The position numbers and the translations under genes are program-made. Of a stretch of DNA of 34,381 nt, positions 8,483 through 17,738 are shown piece after piece; within the stretch, counting starts at the first letter, position 1, and every line of letters begins with the position of its first letter. Source of the stretch: Hydrogenophaga sp. Its GTDB lineage: Bacteria > Pseudomonadota > Gammaproteobacteria > Burkholderiales > Burkholderiaceae_C. A model generated the notes under the pieces. That model searched no databases. It was not told where the DNA came from and saw nothing but the letters and a program-made list of their open reading frames with translations. Where the stretch lies: assembly GCA_011391595.1 (NCBI GenBank), contig JAABQG010000038.1, forward strand, positions 1-34,381, read 5' to 3'.

Positions 8483-9298
8483 TCAGAAAGCGTACGACAC
8501 CTGAACCACCCCCGACAGGAAGGTGGTCTTCTGGGTCAGAGGGCTGTCTTTGGCATCTCCCTGCAGCGCATTGCCGGAGAGCGCTCCGGTGACGACTGTC
8601 CGGGGGTTCAGGAAATAGGTCAGCGATGCGCTGGCCCGGACGTCGCGAAACCCGGCGCCAGGGCTGTAGGCCGCGTAGCCGCTGGTGAGCGACTGACCCG
8701 GGGTTACGCCGAAGTAGTCCTGCATGTAGGCGGCGTTGACATAGCTGGTCGAGACGCCAAGGCCGGTGCGCCACGAAGGGGCCAGCTGGGTGGAATACGC
8801 GGCGCCAACGTCAATCACCATGCCGTTGCTGGAGTTCCCCGAGCCATAGCGCAGCGACGAAGTCAGCGTGAACTCCCGGTTGATCGAATAGTTCAGGAAT
8901 CCACCATAGGTCGGCTTGATATCGATATCGCCCATGCCGGTGAGGGCGCTGGAACGGTCCTCCTTGCGCCCCAGATCCACCGTGAGCCGCAGGCCGACAT
9001 CCAGCGCCGGATCCTTGGAAAAGTTGTAGCCGATGCCGTTGCCCGTTCCGGCAAACCAGCCGTTGGCCCACTGGTACATAAGGGACGGCAGGATCATGTT
9101 GCGGCGATCACGGGAGCCTTGGTACTCGGCGGCGGAAACAAAGGTCAGGCCGACCGAACGCCCGTCTTCACCCGGTGCGGCGCCAAAAAGGCGAACCACG
9201 TCAAAGGCCTGGGCAAACGCCGACGGGGCCGCGACTGTCAGGCAGGCGAGCAGCGCGGCGGACTTGAATGAGCGGACGGCGGTGAGCTTGAGTTTCAT
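8483..9298 (-). CDS. MipA/OmpV-family outer-membrane protein
   Basis: This 271-residue protein has a clear signal peptide: basic MKLKLTAVRSFK, a hydrophobic core, and AFA before likely cleavage near residue 29. The mature part alternates short amphipathic strands and ends in aromatic SYAF, as outer-membrane beta-barrels do. The segments GLTFVSAAEYQGSRDRR and PSLMYQWANGWFAG match the MipA/OmpV (MltA-interacting, scaffolding) family. The start at 9298 is chosen because the signal peptide begins there. A longer frame to 9361 would put 21 extra residues before it. The family's binding partners differ between species, so the ligand or role cannot be assigned. It is transcribed away from the dehydrogenase-like gene at 9640. 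Confidence 0.82.
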   Translation of the reverse strand: MKLKLTAVRSFKSAALLACLTVAAPSAFAQAFDVVRLFGAAPGEDGRSVGLTFVSAAEYQGSRDRRNMILPSLMYQWANGWFAGTGNGIGYNFSKDPALDVGLRLTVDLGRKEDRSSALTGMGDIDIKPTYGGFLNYSINREFTLTSSLRYGSGNSSNGMVIDVGAAYSTQLAPSWRTGLGVSTSYVNAAYMQDYFGVTPGQSLTSGYAAYSPGAGFRDVRASASLTYFLNPRTVVTGALSGNALQGDAKDSPLTQKTTFLSGVVQVSYAF

Positions 9299-9639
9299 CG
9301 GGGGGCCTGTTTGTGGGTGTGCGAGCCGGTCTGACCGGAATTGAGGAACGGGAAGGATCATAAGCGGGGCGGCATGCCCTGCGGTCAGGCCAGGGATCTT
9401 GCAGCCATGTTCGATGATTTATTTGCTCTCTTTCCCTCGTGGGATGGTCTTAATTCGCTATGAATACGGAAGCATCTGAGCTGCTGGAACGCGATCTTCC
9501 GGCGCTGGCGCGGCGCGCGTTGCGCGGGTCCGGTTGCGCGAGTGACAGGCAACCCGTCTCACAAACCGCACAATTCGCGACATCAACGGCCAGCAGGTGC
9601 CATTCGGCAGGCTGCGGCCCCACACATGCAGGAAACCCC
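9299..9639. other. Divergent intergenic region, no gene seen
   Basis: This 341-bp stretch separates two divergent genes and must hold both promoters. A perfect palindrome, CCGGTC-T-GACCGG, lies at 9326-9338, only 28 bp upstream of the outer-membrane gene start. It could be an operator for that gene. An open frame runs through from 9460 into the next gene but has no recognisable domain, and the Rossmann start lies at 9640. No RNA gene was seen. Confidence 0.4.
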
Positions 9640-10815
9640 ATGATCAAACCCTTTGACCTCGTCGTCCACGGCGCCACCGGCTTCACCGGCCGCCTCGTCA
9701 TCGAATATCTGTTGCAGCGCTACCCGGCGGGCAGCGGCCTGCGCTGGGCCATGGGCGGGCGCAGCGCCGAGAAGCTGGCGGCTGTGCGTGACGAGGTGGG
9801 CGCACCCATCGACACGCCGTTGGTCGTCACCGACAGTGCCGACCCAGCCAGCCTGCAGGCGCTGATGGCGCAGACCCGGCTGGTGCTGACCACCGTCGGC
9901 CCTTACCAGCTCTACGGCGACGAGCTGGTGGCCGCCTGTGCCACGTCCGGTGTGGACTATGTGGACCTGTGCGGCGAACCCGCCTGGATGCGCAAGATGA
10001 TCGACGCACACGAGGCCCAGGCCAAGGCCAGCGGCGCGCGCATCGTGTTTTCCTGCGGCTTCGACTCGATACCGTTCGACCTCGGCGTGCTCATGCTGCA
10101 GACCGAGATGAAGGCCCGCTTTGGCAGCCCGGCGAACCGCGTGCGTGGCCGGGTGCGCAAGATGAAGGGCACCTTCTCCGGCGGCACCGCGGCCAGCCTG
10201 AAAGCCACGATGGCCGCCGCGATGAGCGACCCTGGCGTGCTCGACCTGTTGCGCAACCCGTTCTCGCTGACGCCCGGCTTCGAAGGGCCGCGCCAGCCCT
10301 CGGGTGCCAAGCCCATGCTGGACGAGGCGCTGGGCCTTTGGGTGGCGCCCTTCGTGATGGCGGCCATCAACACGCGCAACGTGCACCGCTCGAACTTCCT
10401 GCTGAACCAGGCCTATGGCGCAGATTTTGTCTATGACGAGATGATGATCACCGGTGCTGGCGAAAAAGGCGAGGCGATCGCGAATGCGGTGGCGGCCGAC
10501 AAGTCGCTGGGTGCCGAGGGCGGTCCGAAACCGGGCGAAGGCCCCTCGCGCGAGGAACGCGAGGCCGGCTTCTACGATGTGTTGTTCCTCGGCGAAAGCG
10601 CCGCCGGCGACCGGCTGCGCGTGGGCGTCAAGGGCGACCGGGACCCGGGCTACGGCTCCACCTCCAAGATGATCACCGAGGCGGCGGTGTGCCTGCTGCA
10701 GGAATGCCCCGACACCGCCGGCGGCATCTGGACCTCGGCCTCCGCCATGGGCATGCGCCTGACGCGGCGGCTGCAGGCCAACGCCGGCCTGAGCTTTGCG
10801 GTCGAGCCGGCCTGA
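9640..10815 (+). CDS. Saccharopine-dehydrogenase-like NAD(P) oxidoreductase (trans-acting enoyl reductase type)
   Basis: The 391-residue protein opens with a Rossmann strand and the nucleotide-binding motif GATGFTG at residues 11-17, then GGRSAEKL and VGPYQLYGDELVAACA. This layout is typical of the saccharopine-dehydrogenase-like family, which includes mycobacterial trans-acting enoyl reductases. A hydrophobic C-terminal half includes SCGFDSIPFDLG and FSGGTAASL, also conserved in that family. Saccharopine metabolism itself is unlikely; a lipid or acyl substrate is more probable, but nothing in the context proves it. The start at 9640 follows an AGGAA at about 9630 and begins the nucleotide fold at once. 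The in-frame ATG at 9460 would add 60 residues of no known domain. The gene stands alone, followed by a convergent cupin gene 35 bp away. Confidence 0.85.
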   Translation: MIKPFDLVVHGATGFTGRLVIEYLLQRYPAGSGLRWAMGGRSAEKLAAVRDEVGAPIDTPLVVTDSADPASLQALMAQTRLVLTTVGPYQLYGDELVAACATSGVDYVDLCGEPAWMRKMIDAHEAQAKASGARIVFSCGFDSIPFDLGVLMLQTEMKARFGSPANRVRGRVRKMKGTFSGGTAASLKATMAAAMSDPGVLDLLRNPFSLTPGFEGPRQPSGAKPMLDEALGLWVAPFVMAAINTRNVHRSNFLLNQAYGADFVYDEMMITGAGEKGEAIANAVAADKSLGAEGGPKPGEGPSREEREAGFYDVLFLGESAAGDRLRVGVKGDRDPGYGSTSKMITEAAVCLLQECPDTAGGIWTSASAMGMRLTRRLQANAGLSFAVEPA

Positions 10816-10850
10816 AGGCGGCAAACTGGCCGGTATTCGGAAGCGGTTGC

Positions 10851-11543
10851 CTAAGGGGTCAGGAACTCGGCACCGAGGTGCCCGACCTTGACATAGATGA
10901 GCGCGCCCTGGGCGCCAGTGAAGGGGGTGTGGCGGCTCCAGCGCGGGCTGCGCAGCCAGGTGCCGGCCGGGTAGTCGCCGGCCTCGTCCTGGAACAGGCC
11001 TTCAAGCACAAGGATTTCCTCGCCACCGGGATGGGCGTGCGTGTTGAATCGCGTCTGCGGTGCCCAGCGCACAAGGGCCGTGCTGACGCCGTCGAATTCG
11101 TGCAGGGGCATCACGGCGAGCCCCGGAACCAGGCCGGCGCGCCAGGGCTCAGCGCGGGTATCGATGCGAACCGTCTCCGTGTCACCTGGGGCGAACTGCC
11201 AGAGCTTGACCAGCAGCACGCAACCTTCGCGGGAGAACGGTGCGTGGGCCGAGCCAGGCGGGTTGCGCAGATAGGTGCCGGCAGGATAGTCGCCGGACTC
11301 GTCCGAAAACACGCCTTCCAGCACCAGGATTTCCTCGCCGCCGCCGTGAAAGTGCCGCTCGAAGTGCGAGTTCGGCGCATAGCGCACCACGCTCGTGGCG
11401 CGCGCCACTTCGCCGCCAACCCGGTCCAGCATGCGCCTTGCGACGCCGGGCTGGGGCGAGGGCGCCCATGCGGCGTCGGTGGCGGGTGCGACCACCCGCC
11501 GGGAGAAATCGTCATTCAGGTTCAAGGGGGTTACCATTTGCAT
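10851..11543 (-). CDS. ChrR-like double-cupin protein
   Basis: These 230 residues consist of two cupin domains of the type found at the C-terminus of the anti-sigma factor ChrR. Each keeps a full metal-binding set: H64, H66, E70 and H100 in the first, H169, H171, E175 and H205 in the second. The repeated segment GGEEILVLEG shows internal duplication. The N-terminal zinc-binding anti-sigma domain of ChrR is absent, and no ECF sigma gene lies nearby. It is therefore probably a free metal-binding (Zn, Mn or Fe) enzyme or sensor, not an anti-sigma factor. AGGA lies 7 nt before the ATG at 11543; an alternative ATG is two codons later. It is divergent from the methyltransferase gene at 11634. Confidence 0.85.
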   Translation of the reverse strand: MQMVTPLNLNDDFSRRVVAPATDAAWAPSPQPGVARRMLDRVGGEVARATSVVRYAPNSHFERHFHGGGEEILVLEGVFSDESGDYPAGTYLRNPPGSAHAPFSREGCVLLVKLWQFAPGDTETVRIDTRAEPWRAGLVPGLAVMPLHEFDGVSTALVRWAPQTRFNTHAHPGGEEILVLEGLFQDEAGDYPAGTWLRSPRWSRHTPFTGAQGALIYVKVGHLGAEFLTP

Positions 11544-11633
11544 CGAGGCATCCTACAGCCCGCGCGTGGGTTCCGTGGGTTTCCGGCGAAAGCCCCTGAA
11601 TGACCGCCCATTTTTCTTGAAGAACTTCATCCA

Positions 11634-12329
11634 ATGCCCACTCCCCTGATCACCGACGAACTCGACGTTCTGCAGTCCCTGGCCGATCCGGCGCAGCACC
11701 CGCGCATCATCGAACTGGGCTGCGGCGCTGCGGCGCTGTCGCGCTCGCTGCTCAAGCGCTATCCAGCCTGTGAGGTCACCGCCCTGGAGGTGGACGAGCG
11801 CCAGCACGCCAAGAACATCGCCCAGCCGCAACAAAGGCTGACCTTTGTCAAGGCTGGCGCGCAGGCGATTCCGTTCGATAACGGGGGCTTCGATCTGGCG
11901 CTGATGCTGAAATCGCTGCACCACGTGCCGCTGGACCTGCTGGACGCCGCGCTGGCCGAGGTGCACCGCGTGCTGCGCCCCGGCGGGCTGCTGTATGTGT
12001 CGGAGCCGGTGTTCGCGGGTGCGCTGAACGAAGTGATCCGCGTGTTCAATGACGAAGAGGTGGTGCGGGCTGCTGCCCTGCGCGCGGTCCAGGCCGCCGA
12101 GGCGTCCGGCGCCTGGGCGTCGGTGACCGAGCTGCATTTCGAGACGCCGGTGCACTACCGCGACTTCGCCGAGTTCGAGCAGCGCATGATCGGCGTGACC
12201 TTTGCCGATCACCGGCTCGACGCCGCCACGCTGGCCAGGGTGCGCGAGCGCTTCGAGCCGCACATGACCCCCGACGGCGCCCACTTTGTGCGGCCGATGC
12301 GGGTCAACCTGCTGAAAAAGACAGCTTGA
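11634..12329 (+). CDS. SAM-dependent class I methyltransferase
   Basis: The 231-residue protein has the glycine-rich SAM-binding motif I IELGCGAAALS (26-36) and the acidic end of strand 2 (ALEVDE). The Methyltransf_11-type segments FDLALMLKSLHHV and LRPGGLLYVSEP follow. The acceptor is not evident: no substrate-binding domain beyond the Rossmann fold is recognisable, and the neighbours (cupin, flavin oxidoreductase) do not define a pathway. The Shine-Dalgarno is weak (GAAG about 10 nt upstream), yet no better start is in frame. It is likely a small-molecule methyltransferase. Confidence 0.85.
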   Translation: MPTPLITDELDVLQSLADPAQHPRIIELGCGAAALSRSLLKRYPACEVTALEVDERQHAKNIAQPQQRLTFVKAGAQAIPFDNGGFDLALMLKSLHHVPLDLLDAALAEVHRVLRPGGLLYVSEPVFAGALNEVIRVFNDEEVVRAAALRAVQAAEASGAWASVTELHFETPVHYRDFAEFEQRMIGVTFADHRLDAATLARVRERFEPHMTPDGAHFVRPMRVNLLKKTA

Positions 12330-12340
12330 AGTCGTTTTTT

Positions 12341-12400
12341 ATGCTTGAAACAGCCATTAGCCATTGCAGGATGGTCACTATTTGCTATCTTAAGAGTAGC
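12341..12400 (+). repeat. Possible dispersed intergenic repeat of the Comamonadaceae type
   Basis: This short AT-richer stretch between two genes ends in GCTATCTTAAGAGTAGC (12384-12400), a hairpin with GCTA/TAGC arms. I associate this layout (TTTTTT-TGCTTG lead-in, then a GCTAT...TAGC hairpin) with intergenic repeats of Polaromonas/Rhodoferax/Acidovorax genomes. This is recall of a general pattern; only one copy lies in this window. Confidence 0.3.
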
Positions 12401-12510
12401 GTCATTGTCGCCAGCCGACCTCCGGTTCAGCGGCACACCCGGCGCCGCCTGTCGTGCCGGGGACAGGCCGTGGCTTGCAGCGCGGCGAGCAGCGCCCCAT
12501 CTGATCGGGC

Positions 12511-13791
<1,281 letters not shown>

Positions 13792-13848
13792 GGGAACGGG
13801 GCCCCACGCGGGCGGGAGCCGGCCCTCGTGCCGTCTCAGCGCCGTCTC

Positions 13849-16200
13849 TCAGGGCCGGGTCAACCGCAACACCTCGCCCACGCGGGCTTTTTCGACGTCT
13901 TCCGGGTGGAAGGGCAGCACCGGCCACTGCTTGCGCGAGAACAGCCAGAGCTGGTCAGTGGCATGCGGCGAGGCCGGGTTGGTGGATTGGCCGTAGGTCA
14001 GCAGTCCCTGCGCCACCGGGCCGCGCGCGTCGAAGGTCACGGTCTGCACATAGCTGGTGCCGTAATCGATCAGCAGGCCCTTTGAGTTGATGCCCGGCGC
14101 GAACTGGTTGCCCAGGTTGTTCAGCACGCCTTCGAACTCGTCGCCGCCATGCAGCGGGATCGGCTCGCTGGTGATCAGCGGGCGCTGCATGCTGCCCAGG
14201 GGGGCGTCCAGCGCGAAGCCGGCGGTGCGCACGGCCTTCACGGCACCGGTGAGTGATTCCATGACCTTGCCCGCGACGGCCGGGTCGTCCATCTTCAGGC
14301 CGGCCGGGGTGGCCACGGGCTGCGCCGGATCGAAGGGCACGCGGTACACGCCGGGGATCAGCCGCGCGGTGCGCCAGAACTCGCGGAACAGGTGGGCGCC
14401 GCGGGCGTCAAGGTTGTTCGTGCGGTCCCAGCCGCGCAGAGCGGCGCAGCCGTCCTTGACCTCGGCGCTGGGTGCCGCCAGGCCGGCGCAGGCGGCCAGC
14501 AGGTCGGGCAGCACCACGCCAGCCATGAAGTTGCGGTTGCCGAAGAGCTGCTTCTGCACCGCCTCGGGCGTGACCTTGCCCTGTGCCAGCAGCGCCGGGA
14601 TCTCGCTCAGGTCGGCGCGGGTGCGCGGGCGTGTGATGCTGACGTCACCCACCAGCGGGGAGATGGCGCCCCACTTCTGCGCCGGGTTGGTATAGAGAAA
14701 GCTGTCGTTGCTGTTGTGCACCCAGTCGGTCCGGATCGCGGTGGGCATGCGGCCGATAGGGATAAGCCCGGGCACGGGCGAGGTGGGGTCGCGCTGCCAG
14801 TCGCAGGCGCTCTTCGAGCCGTCCAGCACCACCAGACCGGCGGCCGGCAGCAGCGCGGCGGCGGGTTTGCTCGGTGCGCAGCGTTGCAGCTGTGCCGCAT
14901 CGACGTCGGGCACGACCGAGACATCGGCATACAGCGCGTTGCCATTGCGGTCCACCGCCAGGGTGTTCACCCAGGGCGTGCCGATGTTCTTCATTGCCTC
15001 GCGCACCTCCTGGACGTTGCGCGCGCGCCCGAAGCCCATTGAGGCGTCGGCGGCGCGCACGTTGCCCAGGTTGGCGTCCTTTAGCGCATAGGCAGTCTTG
15101 GCGGTCCAGTTCAGGCCGGCGCGCGGGATCATTACCACGGGGCCCCAGCGGGTGGACCACAGCGTGGCGGCCTTGGTCTGCTGGCTGCCGTCGGCGCCGC
15201 GCACCGGCGCACTGACGGTACGCGAGGTCATCTTCTCGGGCTTGCCGTCGATCAGGTAGGCGGTGGGGTCGCCATCGGCGAGCGTCAGCTCGTGAAGCGT
15301 GAAGCGCTTGCCAGTGGAGACCGTGTGCGACCAGGCGACGTCCTTGTTGAAGCCGATGGTCACGCCCGGAAAGCTGCCGATGCCCACGCCCATCACGTCG
15401 AGGTTGCCGGGGATCGTGAGGTGCACCTGCCAGAAGCGGTTGACGCCGGCCCACGGAAAGTGCGGGTTGCCCAGCAGCAGGCCGCTGCCGTTGGCGGTGG
15501 TGTCCTTGCCGAAGGCCCAGGCGTTGGAGCCCAGTGGCGAGTCGAGCAGGCCGGCCTCGCGCATCGCGTCGGCGGCATCGGCCAGGTTCACGGGCGCGTC
15601 CGGCGCTGCGGACGATTTGGCTACGGCTGGCGGCTTGGCGCCCAGCACCGCGTCGGCCAGCGCGGCGGTGGCAGCCTGTACCGCGGTCAGTTCGCCCTGG
15701 CGGCGGAACTCGGCCATTGACATCGGCTTGACCCAGGGCTGGCCGTTGCAGGCAGTCGGCAGCTTGCCGGCCTGGTCGGCCAGGTAGCGGTTGTAGCCCG
15801 CCACCGCGCCGCGCGCCATCGCCTGGGATTCGGCGCTGGCGCCGGCCCAGGCGCGCTCCAGCGCGGCGTCGTCCATGTGCGCGGCGATGAACAGGTCGAT
15901 CTGCTCGTTCGGGAACATGCGCCGCGCCAGCAGGCCTGGCGTGGCGCCGCCGAAGTATCGGGCGCGCTCGCCGCGCACGGTGACCAGCTGGTCGGCCGTC
16001 ATGCAGACGTTGTCCTGCGCATAGGCATACGCCATGGCGTAGGCCAGGGTTTCGGCATCGGGGGCACTGATGTGCGGCACGCCGTTGGCGGTGCGCTGGA
16101 TGGTGGCGGTGCGGGCGTCGGGGCCAAGAGGGCCGGTGGCGCAGGCGGCGAGCAGGGCGGCAGCCGCCAAAGGGGTCAGGGCGGCGATCAGAGTTCTCAC
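13849..16200 (-). CDS. Penicillin/acyl-homoserine-lactone-type acylase, lipoprotein
   Basis: This is a 783-residue N-terminal-nucleophile hydrolase of the penicillin amidase (S45) family, which cleaves amide bonds of beta-lactams, acyl-homoserine lactones or related acyl amides. The GTG start at 16200 is chosen because AGGAG lies about 6-7 nt upstream. It also yields a compact lipoprotein signal ending in LAAC with Cys20. The alternative ATG (16323) would place 41 unrelated residues before it. After the alpha chain and a linker (about 188-210), the autocatalytic site Gly224-Ser225 (PLGSNAWAFG) should release Ser225 as the nucleophile of the beta chain. NPHFPWAG and AWSHTVSTGKR are family segments. 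It is probably outer-membrane or inner-membrane anchored and periplasmic. Whether it degrades quorum signals cannot be told from sequence. Confidence 0.88.
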   Translation of the reverse strand: MRTLIAALTPLAAAALLAACATGPLGPDARTATIQRTANGVPHISAPDAETLAYAMAYAYAQDNVCMTADQLVTVRGERARYFGGATPGLLARRMFPNEQIDLFIAAHMDDAALERAWAGASAESQAMARGAVAGYNRYLADQAGKLPTACNGQPWVKPMSMAEFRRQGELTAVQAATAALADAVLGAKPPAVAKSSAAPDAPVNLADAADAMREAGLLDSPLGSNAWAFGKDTTANGSGLLLGNPHFPWAGVNRFWQVHLTIPGNLDVMGVGIGSFPGVTIGFNKDVAWSHTVSTGKRFTLHELTLADGDPTAYLIDGKPEKMTSRTVSAPVRGADGSQQTKAATLWSTRWGPVVMIPRAGLNWTAKTAYALKDANLGNVRAADASMGFGRARNVQEVREAMKNIGTPWVNTLAVDRNGNALYADVSVVPDVDAAQLQRCAPSKPAAALLPAAGLVVLDGSKSACDWQRDPTSPVPGLIPIGRMPTAIRTDWVHNSNDSFLYTNPAQKWGAISPLVGDVSITRPRTRADLSEIPALLAQGKVTPEAVQKQLFGNRNFMAGVVLPDLLAACAGLAAPSAEVKDGCAALRGWDRTNNLDARGAHLFREFWRTARLIPGVYRVPFDPAQPVATPAGLKMDDPAVAGKVMESLTGAVKAVRTAGFALDAPLGSMQRPLITSEPIPLHGGDEFEGVLNNLGNQFAPGINSKGLLIDYGTSYVQTVTFDARGPVAQGLLTYGQSTNPASPHATDQLWLFSRKQWPVLPFHPEDVEKARVGEVLRLTRP

Positions 16201-16263
16201 GAGTGTCTCCTGTTGTGGCAATTCCAATCCAGCAATGTAACGCGAGGGGAGGACGAAATTTCT

Positions 16264-16280
16264 TTTCCGACTGTTGGAAA
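16264..16280. promoter_or_regulatory. Inverted repeat in the acylase/lyase divergent promoter region
   Basis: TTTCC (16264-16268) and GGAAA (16276-16280), spaced by 7 nt, sit centrally in the 149-bp gap (16201-16349) between the divergent acylase and PLP-lyase genes. This region must carry both promoters, so a shared regulator site is plausible. The short arms make chance occurrence quite possible. No tnaC-like leader peptide with a Trp codon and Rho-site context was seen ahead of the lyase. Confidence 0.25.
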
Positions 16281-16349
16281 TGACCGACACCACGATGGTT
16301 TTTCCGGTGCTAACTTCGCCCACCTCACAAGAAATACGCCCAGATCACC

Positions 16350-17726
16350 ATGCCCAAAACCCTCATCGAACCCTTCCGCATCAAGAGCATCGAGCCTATC
16401 CGCATGACCAGTCGCGACGAGCGCACGCAGCTGCTCGAGGCCGCCCATCTCAACGTCTTCAAGCTGCGCGCCGAGGATGTGCTGATCGACTGGCTGACCG
16501 ACTCCGGCACGGGTGCCATGTCCAGCCGACAATGGGGCGCGATCATGGAGGGCGACGAAAGCTACGCCGGCGCGCGCAGTTTCTATCGGCTGGAGGCCGT
16601 GATCCAGAAGATCACCGGCATGAAGTTCTTCGTGCCCACCCACCAGGGGCGCGCGGCCGAGAAGGTGCTGTTCACCGCGGTCTGCAAGAAGGGTGACGTG
16701 GTGCCCAACAACTGCCACTTCGACACCACGCGCGCCAACCTGGAATACATCGGCGTCGACGCCCGCGACCTGGTGATCGCCGAGGGCCTGCAGCCGGCGC
16801 TGATCCATCCCTTCAAGGGCAACATCGATCTGGAGCGGGTCGAGGCGCTGCTGAAGGAACAGGGGGACCGCATCCCGTTCGGCATGATCACCGTGACCAA
16901 CAACACCGGCGGAGGCCAGCCCGTGTCGATGGCCAACATCCGTGCCTACGCCGCGCTGCTCAAGGCCCACGGTAAGCCCTTCATCATGGATGTCTGCCGC
17001 TTCTCGGAAAACGCCATGTTCATCAAGAAACGCGAGCCGGGCTACGAGAACACGCCCATCCGCGACATCGTCAAGGAGATGTTCAGCTACGCCGACGGCG
17101 CCACCATGAGCGCCAAGAAGGACGGCATGGTCAACATCGGCGGCTTCATCGTGCTGAAGAGCGAAGAGTGGATGGACGCGGTGCGCAACGTGCTGATCCT
17201 GACCGAGGGCTTTCCCACCTACGGGGGACTGGCCGGGCGCGACCTGGAGGCGCTGGCCGTGGGGCTGGAGGAGGGCATGGACGAAGACTACCTGCGCTAC
17301 CGTCTGCGCACCGCCGAATACCTGGGCGAGCGGCTGGAGGCGGCGGGCGTGGGCTTCGTGCGGCCCACCGGCGGCCATGCGGTGTACATCGATGCGAAGA
17401 CCGTGCTGCCCGACATGCCGGTGGCGCATTACCCGGCCTGGGCCCTATGCAATGCGCTGTATCTGGAGGGCGGCATCCGCGGTGTCGAGATTGGCTCGGT
17501 CATGTTCGGCAAGCGCCTGAACGACGGCACCGAGACCTACCACAGCATGGAGCTGGTGCGCCTGGCGTTCCCGCGGCGCATGTACACCCAGTCGCACTTC
17601 GACTATGCAGCCGAGGTGATCGACGAGGTCAAGCAGAAAGCATCCAGCATCCGCGGCGTGCGCATCACCAAGCAGCCACCCTTCCTGCGGCACTTCACCT
17701 GCGAGTGTGCTTGGTTGGAGGGCTGA
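16350..17726 (+). CDS. Tryptophanase/tyrosine phenol-lyase family PLP enzyme, tryptophanase-like site
   Basis: This 458-residue beta-eliminating lyase has the normal family length. It carries LTDSGTGAMS, THQGR (R101), D214 and R217 around the cofactor and the PLP lysine K257 in SAKKDGMV. Enzymes of this family split tryptophan to indole, or tyrosine to phenol, with pyruvate and ammonia. The residues that separate the two activities are visible. Asp125 (Asp137 in E. coli TnaA, Thr124 in TPL), Ile381 (Arg381 in TPL) and His448 (His463 in TnaA, Phe448 in TPL) all follow the tryptophanase pattern. I therefore predict an indole-forming lyase, although overall identity to TnaA looks moderate and another beta-substituted amino acid is possible. 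There is no tnaB permease nearby. It is divergent from the acylase and converges with ipdC, with 12 bp between stops. Confidence 0.88.
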   Translation: MPKTLIEPFRIKSIEPIRMTSRDERTQLLEAAHLNVFKLRAEDVLIDWLTDSGTGAMSSRQWGAIMEGDESYAGARSFYRLEAVIQKITGMKFFVPTHQGRAAEKVLFTAVCKKGDVVPNNCHFDTTRANLEYIGVDARDLVIAEGLQPALIHPFKGNIDLERVEALLKEQGDRIPFGMITVTNNTGGGQPVSMANIRAYAALLKAHGKPFIMDVCRFSENAMFIKKREPGYENTPIRDIVKEMFSYADGATMSAKKDGMVNIGGFIVLKSEEWMDAVRNVLILTEGFPTYGGLAGRDLEALAVGLEEGMDEDYLRYRLRTAEYLGERLEAAGVGFVRPTGGHAVYIDAKTVLPDMPVAHYPAWALCNALYLEGGIRGVEIGSVMFGKRLNDGTETYHSMELVRLAFPRRMYTQSHFDYAAEVIDEVKQKASSIRGVRITKQPPFLRHFTCECAWLEG

Positions 17727-17738
17727 GGCCGTTGCGGC

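Noticed and set aside
9583..10824. 413-codon frame antisense to the saccharopine-dehydrogenase-like gene
   Set aside because: It is rich in His/Arg/Ala with no recognised motif, while the opposite strand encodes a clear Rossmann enzyme.
16201..16349. tnaC-type leader peptide before the lyase
   Set aside because: No short frame with a ribosome site and a conserved Trp codon was seen.
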